Positions 40,513 through 47,620 of a stretch of 64,000 nt of DNA are shown here, piece by piece; the first letter of the stretch is position 1, and the number at the start of each line of letters is the position of its first letter. The notes beneath the pieces were generated by a model. That model worked only from the letters and a program-made list of their open reading frames with translations. It was not told the origin of the DNA and did not search any database. The stretch comes from CALAGB01 sp963713965 (GTDB taxonomy: Bacteria; Chloroflexota; Chloroflexia; Thermomicrobiales; Thermomicrobiaceae). Both the position numbers and the translations under genes were made by a program. Location of the stretch: contig OY970217.1 in the NCBI GenBank assembly GCA_963713965.1, forward strand, positions 2,046,001 to 2,110,000, given 5' to 3'.

Positions 40513-41370
40513 TCACACCGCGAAGCGCGTCATCATCGCGTTGAGGACGGCGCGCCACATGCGCATCAGCTCAAGCCCATCTCGGGCGGTGAAGACGAAA
40601 CCACGCTCGCCGGTACGCTCGGTGCCCGGAATGATCGTGGCCAGATCCGCCTGGGTCTGATGATCGACTTCGATATCGACCCGGCAGGGCCAGCCCGGGT
40701 TGTAGGGCTGAATCTGTCCGGCACGCTTCACTGCCTCGGCGGCGCCTGCGCGGATCATTTCGCGCGCTTTCGTGGGCTGCACGCTGATGGCGGAGGTGGT
40801 GCTGAGCCCCCTCTTGACCGCTACGCCCACAACCTTCTCTCCGAGTAGTTCCTGCGCTTGGCGAATGGTGAGGTCGTCGCCCGTCACCTTGATGACCGGC
40901 ACGCCGAAGTGGCCTGCAACCGCCGCGTTGATGCCACACTCGCCGACCGACGTGCCGTTGAGGCGAATGTCGCGAATGAAGCCGACGTAGGTATGGGCCA
41001 GCACACCGTTGGGTGTCCCGGCTTTGGCGTGATAGCCGGTGCAAATGAGTCCGCCGACGCCCGGCTCATCGACCCCCTGGGCCATGCTGAGCGGCTTGAA
41101 CGCGCCACTGATCAGCAAGGCGTCGTGGTGTAGCTGCTCTGGCAGGAGGTTGCGCATGCCGTCGTGCGACTCATTCACGATGACCTGCTCGGCTCCGGCT
41201 TCGAGCGCTCCCTCGATGGCGGCGTTGACTTCCTGCGTCATGGTGACGCGCGCCCAGCCGTATTCGGCGGCGCTTGAACCAGGCGGATTGGCGTGGTCCG
41301 GCGGGCTCGTGTGCACTCGCTCCACCACTCCGGCTGTGCCTTCCATGTCTGCTGAGATGACAATCTTCAC
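40513..41370 (-). CDS. M55-family D-aminopeptidase (DppA-like)
   Basis: A 285-residue zinc peptidase. The family N-terminus is VISADMEGTAGV, whose Asp and Glu bind zinc; further ligands are likely in NESHDG, GYHAKAG and GECGINAAVAG. M55 enzymes release D-amino acids from short peptides, for example D-Ala-D-Ala from peptidoglycan turnover. GTG 41370 follows GGAGGGGAAC. It is the last gene of the peptide ABC transporter operon, 28 bp after the second permease, so the transporter probably imports D-amino-acid-containing peptides that it hydrolyses. Confidence 0.9.
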   Translation of the reverse strand: MKIVISADMEGTAGVVERVHTSPPDHANPPGSSAAEYGWARVTMTQEVNAAIEGALEAGAEQVIVNESHDGMRNLLPEQLHHDALLISGAFKPLSMAQGVDEPGVGGLICTGYHAKAGTPNGVLAHTYVGFIRDIRLNGTSVGECGINAAVAGHFGVPVIKVTGDDLTIRQAQELLGEKVVGVAVKRGLSTTSAISVQPTKAREMIRAGAAEAVKRAGQIQPYNPGWPCRVDIEVDHQTQADLATIIPGTERTGERGFVFTARDGLELMRMWRAVLNAMMTRFAV

Positions 41371-41398
41371 GTGGACGTTCCCCTCCGAAGAATCTCGA

Positions 41399-42274
41399 TC
41401 AACCGCGAGGTCGCAGGAAATCGGCGAGCCCGTCGCCCAACAGGCTGAAGCCGGTACCGACGATGAGGATGGCGATTCCGGGAAGCGTGGTCAGTTGCCA
41501 GGAGCGCAGGAAGAAATCACGTCCTTCAGCGATCATCAGTCCCCACTCGGCGTTCGGCGGCTGAACTCCCAGTCCGAGGAACGAGAGTGACGACGCCACC
41601 AGAATGTTGAGAACGAAGTCGGCCATCGAGTAAACGACGACCGGCGTGATCACGTTGGGCATGATATGGCGGATGATGATGCCCCAGTCGCTGTGCCCCA
41701 TCACTCGTGCCGCTTCGACGTATTCGAGGCGTTTGACGAGCAAGATCTCTCCGCGCACGATGCGGGCGTAGGTGAGCCATCCGACGAGCCAAATGGCAAT
41801 GAAGATGTTGTTTTGTCCGGGTCCAAGCATAGCGACGATGGCGATCACCAGCACAAGGAACGGGAAGGCGATGGCGATATCGACCGCCCGCATGATGATG
41901 ACGTCCCACCACTTACCATAGAAACCGGCAAGTGCGCCCAACAGGCTGCCGACCACCACCGTCACGCTGGTGGCCAGAAAGGCGATCAGCAGATCGATAC
42001 GCCCGCCATACAGTATGCGGGTCAAGATGTCACGTCCAAAGTTATCGGTACCCAATGGATGATGCAGGCTGGGTGGCGCGAACGTCTCGCTGAGCGAGGT
42101 TGCGGTCGGGCTATAAGGGCTGACGATCGGGCCAAAAATGATCAGCAGCAGGACGATACCGATGATGGTTGTTCCAATGATCAACGGCCGTGTGATGTGA
42201 CGACGCTGGCGCAGCGAACGTCGTCCGCCATCCCCGGATATGGTATCCGCTTGAATGTCCGCCGACGCGGTCAA
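41399..42274 (-). CDS. Peptide ABC transporter permease, DppC-like
   Basis: A 291-residue membrane protein with six predicted segments. The cytoplasmic N-terminus is followed by the first segment (31-52), PPSLHHPLGTDNFGRDILTRILYGGR typical of DppC/OppC, and the EAA loop YVEAARVMGHSDWGIIIRHIMPN that contacts the ATPase. TTG 42274 with GGGGGG just before is the start. The gene is 14 bp after the DppB-like gene. It forms the second half of the channel with DppB. Confidence 0.92.
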   Translation of the reverse strand: MTASADIQADTISGDGGRRSLRQRRHITRPLIIGTTIIGIVLLLIIFGPIVSPYSPTATSLSETFAPPSLHHPLGTDNFGRDILTRILYGGRIDLLIAFLATSVTVVVGSLLGALAGFYGKWWDVIIMRAVDIAIAFPFLVLVIAIVAMLGPGQNNIFIAIWLVGWLTYARIVRGEILLVKRLEYVEAARVMGHSDWGIIIRHIMPNVITPVVVYSMADFVLNILVASSLSFLGLGVQPPNAEWGLMIAEGRDFFLRSWQLTTLPGIAILIVGTGFSLLGDGLADFLRPRG

Positions 42275-42288
42275 GATTTCCCCCCGCC

Positions 42289-43224
42289 TTACTCGAGACT
42301 TACCCGCGGGTCGAGTGATGCATAGAAGAGGTCAGTCAACAGATTGACCAGGATCACGAGCACGGCGTAGACGAGGGTGATCCCCTGCACGACCGGATAA
42401 TCGCGGCTGAAGATGGACGTCAACAAGAGCTGACCGACGCCCGGTATCGCGAAGACCTGTTCGATGATGACCGTGCCACCCATGAGGAACCCCAGGTTGA
42501 GACCCATGATGGTCACCGTTGAGAGGGCCGAGTTGCGCAGCACGTGCCATGTGAAGACGGTGCGGCTCGAGAGCCCCTTAGCCCTGGCGGTGCGCACGTG
42601 ATCGGCCGAGAGCGTCTCAATCAGGCTGTTGCGCAGATTTCGAACGAGAATTGCCGAAATCCCAAATGAGAGGGTGAGGGCCGGCAGGAAGAGGTGCCGC
42701 AAGTGCTGCACGAATCCTTCACCATAACCACCCGCCGGGAAAAGGTGATTTCTCACGGTCAGAAAGAGAAGGAGGTTGATGCCGACCCAGAAGGAGGGCA
42801 TGGCCAGCCCGATGAGTAGGAACCCGCGCACTGCCTGATCCGCAACCCGGTCCCGCTTTAAGGCGGCGACGGTCGCGAGCGGTACGGTGAAGATGACTGC
42901 CAGCACCATCGTATAGACCGAAAGGAGCAAGGTCGTCGGGAGATGATGCAGCACTAGGCCGAGAACTGGCTGGCGGTAGATGAGCGAATTGCCCATGTCC
43001 CCTTTGCCCAGATTCTTCAAGAAGAGAAGGTATTGCAGCGCCAGCGGTCGATCCAGCCCGAGACTGTGACGCAAACGCGCCACGTTCTCGACAGTCGCCC
43101 GCTGACCGAGCATGATGGCGGCCGGGTCGCCGGGAACCAAGTGGATCATGAAGAAGTTCACAAGGGTCAGCCCGAAGACAACCGGCACCATATGTATCAG
43201 GCGTCGGAGTATGTACCTACCCAT
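42289..43224 (-). CDS. Peptide ABC transporter permease, DppB-like
   Basis: A 311-residue membrane protein. The DppB/OppB start MGRYILRRLIHMVPVVFGLTLVNF-type segment is present, with HLVPGDPAAIMLG next, and the EAA loop HVRTARAKGLSSRTVFTWHVLRN near residue 200. Six membrane segments are expected. It follows the substrate-binding protein gene by 129 bp, in which a strong hairpin (43269-43299) lies. It partners with the DppC-like permease. The two ATPase subunits usual for this family are not encoded in the window. Confidence 0.92.
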   Translation of the reverse strand: MGRYILRRLIHMVPVVFGLTLVNFFMIHLVPGDPAAIMLGQRATVENVARLRHSLGLDRPLALQYLLFLKNLGKGDMGNSLIYRQPVLGLVLHHLPTTLLLSVYTMVLAVIFTVPLATVAALKRDRVADQAVRGFLLIGLAMPSFWVGINLLLFLTVRNHLFPAGGYGEGFVQHLRHLFLPALTLSFGISAILVRNLRNSLIETLSADHVRTARAKGLSSRTVFTWHVLRNSALSTVTIMGLNLGFLMGGTVIIEQVFAIPGVGQLLLTSIFSRDYPVVQGITLVYAVLVILVNLLTDLFYASLDPRVSLE

Positions 43225-43268
43225 GCCAGGTGGATCCCATCAACGACTCCGGAAACGCGGAGTGGACA

Positions 43269-43299
43269 ACTGTCACCCAGCAACGGGCTGGGTGACAGT
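43269..43299 (-). terminator. Intercistronic hairpin between binding protein and permease genes
   Basis: Perfect 13-bp stem, arms ACTGTCACCCAGC and GCTGGGTGACAGT, loop of five bases, no U-tract. In ABC operons such hairpins stabilise the upstream mRNA and reduce read-through, so the binding protein is made in excess. Confidence 0.75.
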
Positions 43300-43353
43300 C
43301 ATCGCCGCTCGAGCCCGGTGCCGTCCGGTCATCAAGCGTAGAACGTAGGTCCA

Positions 43354-45021
43354 CTAGGATCGCCAAACCTCCCACATCCGATAGTTGCCGGTGGGGAGAA
43401 TGTGGAAGTTGTTGACGTACTTCTGTAGGGCTGTGCGCCCGGTTGGGTAGAAGAGGAAGATGACCGGGGCGTCGTCGGTGCTCATCTCCTGCATCTGATG
43501 GTAGATATCTTTGCGCTTGTTCTCGTCGGTTTCTGATTCGCCCTTCAGCGCAAGCTGATCGACCTGATCATTCTTGTAGCCGGTCCAGACTGACTGCGCG
43601 CCGCCCGTGCTTACGAAGCCGAAGGTCGCCAGTTCGTCCGGGTCGATGATGTCCGTCGTGTAGTAGGACTTGCTCCAGTCGTAGTTCAGGGCGTGAATCT
43701 CGTCCGTGGCGCTCCCTGGCTCGGCCAGACGAATGGTGACGTCACCCTTGATCTTGGACAGTTGATCCTTGATGAGCTGGGCCACCTGCTGCCCGACCGG
43801 ATCACCGGAGCTGACGATCAACTCGGCCTTGAACCCGTCCTTGGCGCTCGATTTGGAGAGCAGGTCCTGCGCCTTGCTCAGGTCGAATGGATACCCAGCC
43901 AGGTCGTCCGCATGATAGAGCATCTGCGGGAGCATGGTGTTAGCAGGCTTGCCGTAGCCGAAGAGGACCGTCTTGATGATCGCGTCCTTGTCGATGGCAT
44001 AGTTGATCGCCTGACGCAGATTCTTGTCGTCGAACGGCGCGCGGGTGTTATTCATCGCGATGTAGTCGAAACGCGCCGCGCCGTCGGTCAGGATCTGGTA
44101 GTTCGAATTCGACTTGAGCGACTCAAGCTGACTGAACGGCACGTCGGTGGCGATGTCGAGCTCGCCAGCCTGGAACTTGAGCATGCGCGTGTTTGCATCG
44201 GTCAGGACGAAGAAATCGAGCTCATCCAGGTAAGGCTTGCCGTCTTCCCAATAGACGTCAGACTTCTTCAGTACGATCTGATTGGTCTTTTCCCAGCTAT
44301 CGAACTTGAACGGACCGGTGCCAACTGGGGCTTCAAAGAGTGCATCCTGCTTCTGCGTATGCAGTGCTTTCGGGATGATCGACGCGCCGTAGATGGCACA
44401 GTCCGCCAGGAATGGAGCCCATGCTTCCTTAAGCGTGATCTTGACCGTCTTGGAGTCCGGCGCCTCGAGTTTGTCGAGGGCTGCGAAGAGCCAGGACCAC
44501 TGCGAGTCCTTGGAGTGCGCGGCGCGGTCGATCGAGTAAATGCAGTCGTCGGCGGTCGCCGTGCTGCCGTCGTGGAACTTCGCGTCACGCAAGTTGAAGG
44601 TGAAGGTAAGGTTGTCGCTCGACGCATCCCACTTCTCGGCCAGACCTGGCTCGAGGGATGTACCGTCCGAACCCACTCGCACAAGTTGATCGTAAATGAG
44701 GAGCATGGTCCAGATCGACATGTTGTCGGTCGGAATGATCGGGTCGAAGTTCTCGACATCGTGATCCGACAGACTCATCGAGAGCTTGCCGCCCGATTTT
44801 GGTGTTCCGCCGCCTCCGCTTGCTTGTGTGCCTGACGCCGCCGTCGATCCGCTGCTGGAACCGCCACCACCTGACGTGCTCGTCGACTTGTCTGAGCTGT
44901 TCCCACACGCCAGCAGCAGCGGCGATGCGATCGCTCCGACGCCGATACCGGCGCCAACCTGAACCAACCGCCGTCGCGACAAGCGATAGTTATCCTGATT
45001 GAACTGGTCAGCCAGATTCAT
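43354..45021 (-). CDS. Peptide ABC transporter substrate-binding protein (Tat lipoprotein)
   Basis: A 555-residue family 5 extracellular solute-binding protein. The N-terminus has a twin-arginine motif SRRRLVQVG, a hydrophobic stretch and lipobox LLLAC, so it is exported folded and lipid-anchored. A Gly/Ser/Thr linker of about 50 residues follows. The mature part contains LEPGLAEKWDASSDNLTFTF-type and NNTRAPFDDKNLRQAINYAID motifs of the DppA/OppA family. ATG 45021 (GGGAG nine bases upstream) replaces the longer frame to 45219. It begins the operon with DppB, DppC and the M55 peptidase and delivers peptides to the permease. Confidence 0.92.
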   Translation of the reverse strand: MNLADQFNQDNYRLSRRRLVQVGAGIGVGAIASPLLLACGNSSDKSTSTSGGGGSSSGSTAASGTQASGGGGTPKSGGKLSMSLSDHDVENFDPIIPTDNMSIWTMLLIYDQLVRVGSDGTSLEPGLAEKWDASSDNLTFTFNLRDAKFHDGSTATADDCIYSIDRAAHSKDSQWSWLFAALDKLEAPDSKTVKITLKEAWAPFLADCAIYGASIIPKALHTQKQDALFEAPVGTGPFKFDSWEKTNQIVLKKSDVYWEDGKPYLDELDFFVLTDANTRMLKFQAGELDIATDVPFSQLESLKSNSNYQILTDGAARFDYIAMNNTRAPFDDKNLRQAINYAIDKDAIIKTVLFGYGKPANTMLPQMLYHADDLAGYPFDLSKAQDLLSKSSAKDGFKAELIVSSGDPVGQQVAQLIKDQLSKIKGDVTIRLAEPGSATDEIHALNYDWSKSYYTTDIIDPDELATFGFVSTGGAQSVWTGYKNDQVDQLALKGESETDENKRKDIYHQMQEMSTDDAPVIFLFYPTGRTALQKYVNNFHILPTGNYRMWEVWRS

Positions 45022-45360
45022 ATCACCGGCTCCCTTTCTCCTCATACCCGCGAGTTGACTGTGGGTAATGCGGGAATCTTCCCCCACGCATGCGTCACCA
45101 AGTGATGAACTCTCACCCGTCGAATCGGTTTGGCAGCCAGACACGTGCCCCAACGCCGAAATTGATTCACGGCGGATGAGTATTGCTTGCTCGGTGACTT
45201 CGCGGCGCCACGATAGCACAGGGGTATGCGGACGTAAACGAACGGACGACAGATGTTAAGAAATTCGCCAGTTGTTGCCAGATGGTGGAAACGATTGGCC
45301 GTTTCGGGGGTGGTGAGATGGCCCCGAGCAGCCAGGGCCACCTCGTTTTCGCCAGCTTTG

Positions 45361-47088
45361 TCAGCTCACCTGATCAATCGAGCCACGTGCAACCGGCAGC
45401 TTGATGCGGGATGCATGCACCGCCGAATGGTGAATCGTGTTGGTCGCCACGAGCGGGTCGGCCAGCGTATTGATCGGTCCGAAGCGGTTGACGTTTCGCG
45501 CGAACCAGGGGAAATCGCTGCTGGTGATCGTCACGCGGATGCGATGGCCGGGGAGGAAGGCGTGGTGCGTTGGCCAGAGCTCGACATCGAAGCGCGCCAC
45601 CTCGTTGGGGGTCAGCGGTTCTGGTTGCTGAAGCGAATTCCGGTATGACGCCCGCAGGCAGCCTTGCGTCACCTTGAGCGAGCGGCCGTTTGCATCGACG
45701 TCGGTGATCTTGACGTGCCAATCGGTGTCGTCACAGTCGCTCGAGGCGAAGAGTTCCAGGTGTGTCCAGCCTGAGATCGCTACTTCAGATGACAATGGCT
45801 CGCTGGTGTAGGTGATCACATCGGGCCGCGCCTCGACCTCCGTCTGATCCAGGGGTACGTCCTCAATCGGATAGAGCTTGACGTCCATCTGAGTCGGCGC
45901 TGGGTCGGTCGGGTCGTAGCGATAGGAGCGGGATCGGTCGCCGTCTGCCGCTGACGTGCCCAGCGTGCCGGTCTGGCCGTCGAAGCGCAGATAAAGGGAT
46001 TCCTCACGTTCGCTCAGCGGCCAGTGATCGACCTCAAGCCAATGATTGGTGCCGGGCTCGAAGATGCGGACTTTGCTCGTCTCCAGCGCGTCATTCTTGA
46101 CGCCCTTCAGCCAGTAGTCGAACCAGCGCAGATGTTCCTGATCCATGTCGAGCGCCGCGGCAGGGCCAAAGTCGATTCCGGCGTAGCTGGAGTCGGGGAA
46201 TCGCGTATTGACGTGACTCCAGGGCCCGACGATCAGTCTCTGGCTCTCCCGCGCGGGCGAATCTCGCACCATGTGCTCGTAGTGATGAAACGCGCCGAGC
46301 AGATCTTCCAGGTCGTACCAGCCGGTCACGTGTAGGCAGGGAACGTCGATTTTGGAATAGCGGTCGTCGAAGCGCAGGCTCATCCAGAAGTCGTCAAGCG
46401 TGTCGTGATCCATCATGTCGCGCCAGGTCTCGCCGGACGGGTTGATGAAATCGCGGATCGCCTCCAGTGGCAGACGTCGCAGGACTTCGTCCCAATCGAT
46501 CTGGCCCACGCTGTAGAACTCGGCGATCCGACGGCGCACTAGATGCACCCACCAGCCGAAGTAGAGCTGAAACACCCCGGAGGTGTAAGGAATCTCCTGC
46601 TGCCAGCGACCGGCTGCCGAAGAAGAGATCATGCATTTGAGGTGTGGCGGGTATTCCGAGGCGGCGGCCCACTGCGTCCAGCCCATGTAGCTGAGGCCGG
46701 TCGTCCCGACGTTGCCGGTGCACCAGGGCTGCTGAGCCACCCACTCGATGATGTCGTGGCCGTCTTTAGGGTCGTTGACGAAGGCGCGCCACTCACCTTC
46801 CGATTTTCCGCGGCCACGTACGTCGACCACGACGAAAGCATATCCATGGCTCTGGTAGAACTGCCCCTCCGTCGGGAAGAAAGTTGGGTTGCTCTTGTCG
46901 TAGGGCGTGATTTGGACAATGGCCGGAGCCGGAAGTTGCGTTTCGACCGGCAAGTAGACGTCGGCTGCCAGTTCCAGCCCGTCCCGCATGGGGACGCTCA
47001 CCTCAATGATTGGGGTTGGCGAGGATGCGGCAGCAATGGCCGCTTCATTGAATCGCCGTCTGGGTGTCTTGGGAGCGTTGCCGGCCAT
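45361..47088 (-). CDS. CocE/NonD-family alpha/beta hydrolase
   Basis: A 575-residue serine hydrolase of the X-Pro dipeptidyl-peptidase/cocaine-esterase class. The early part has VSVPMRDGLELAADVYLP, VVVDVRGRGKSEGEW and nucleophile motif GLSYMGWTQ (GxSYxG). The lid is in the middle, and the C-terminal jelly-roll domain (about 350-570) contains SEVAISGWTHLELFASSD and FLPGHRIRVTITSSDFPWF. It cleaves esters or amides, such as acylated drugs or prolyl peptides, and no signal peptide is seen. ATG 47088 with GGAGG nine bases upstream is preferred over TTG 47091. It lies behind the transporter operon in the same direction but with 339 bp between. Confidence 0.9.
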   Translation of the reverse strand: MAGNAPKTPRRRFNEAAIAAASSPTPIIEVSVPMRDGLELAADVYLPVETQLPAPAIVQITPYDKSNPTFFPTEGQFYQSHGYAFVVVDVRGRGKSEGEWRAFVNDPKDGHDIIEWVAQQPWCTGNVGTTGLSYMGWTQWAAASEYPPHLKCMISSSAAGRWQQEIPYTSGVFQLYFGWWVHLVRRRIAEFYSVGQIDWDEVLRRLPLEAIRDFINPSGETWRDMMDHDTLDDFWMSLRFDDRYSKIDVPCLHVTGWYDLEDLLGAFHHYEHMVRDSPARESQRLIVGPWSHVNTRFPDSSYAGIDFGPAAALDMDQEHLRWFDYWLKGVKNDALETSKVRIFEPGTNHWLEVDHWPLSEREESLYLRFDGQTGTLGTSAADGDRSRSYRYDPTDPAPTQMDVKLYPIEDVPLDQTEVEARPDVITYTSEPLSSEVAISGWTHLELFASSDCDDTDWHVKITDVDANGRSLKVTQGCLRASYRNSLQQPEPLTPNEVARFDVELWPTHHAFLPGHRIRVTITSSDFPWFARNVNRFGPINTLADPLVATNTIHHSAVHASRIKLPVARGSIDQVS

Positions 47089-47354
47089 CAATTACCTCCA
47101 TCGGTTGGATTCGTGGGAATGAACGACACTCAGAGATTTTGTGTGGCCCGCGTGCAACCGCTGACTGTGCCTTCGGAAAGGGTCGGTTGCCCCGTGGCAT
47201 TCTGAGCATTGGCTCGGGGCATGATAGGAACGCGGCTGAAGGGTGTCAACCAGACCATGAGAGAGAGACGGACGTCGATCTGGTGACGGCGGGCACGCCG
47301 ATTGCATTAACTCCTTCGTAGACGATGAATTATTAGCTTTGGAAGGAGCCGCCG

Positions 47355-47552
47355 ATGAGTGGCACAAGTGACAAGCTCAAGGGCAAAGGCAACGAGTTCA
47401 AGGGTAAAGCCAAAGAGGAGTGGGGCAAGCAGACCAACGACCCGGATACGACCGCCGAAGGTCAAGATGACCAGATCAAAGGCAAGGCCCAGCACGCCAA
47501 GGGCGAGGTGAAAGACAAGATCGACGACGTCAAGGACAAGATCAGCCACTAA
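47355..47552 (+). CDS. CsbD-family stress protein
   Basis: A 65-residue, very hydrophilic, lysine- and aspartate-rich protein. It shows the CsbD plan: two short repeats KLKGKGNEFKGKAKEEWGK and QIKGKAQHAKGEVKDKIDD. CsbD proteins are abundant general-stress proteins of unknown mechanism. GGAAGGAG lies before ATG 47355. A strong bidirectional terminator follows 21 bases after the stop codon. Confidence 0.92.
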   Translation: MSGTSDKLKGKGNEFKGKAKEEWGKQTNDPDTTAEGQDDQIKGKAQHAKGEVKDKIDDVKDKISH

Positions 47553-47573
47553 CGTTCCGTAGTCTGGCAAGAC

Positions 47574-47607
47574 AGAGCCCGGGCGGAGATTTCTCCGCCC
47601 GGGCTCT
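47574..47607. terminator. Bidirectional terminator
   Basis: Perfect 14-bp stem, arms AGAGCCCGGGCGGA and TCCGCCCGGGCTCT, six-base loop. It separates the convergent CsbD gene and the FtsX-like permease gene (stop at 47621). Confidence 0.85.
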
Positions 47608-47620
47608 TGAGGTATTGGTG

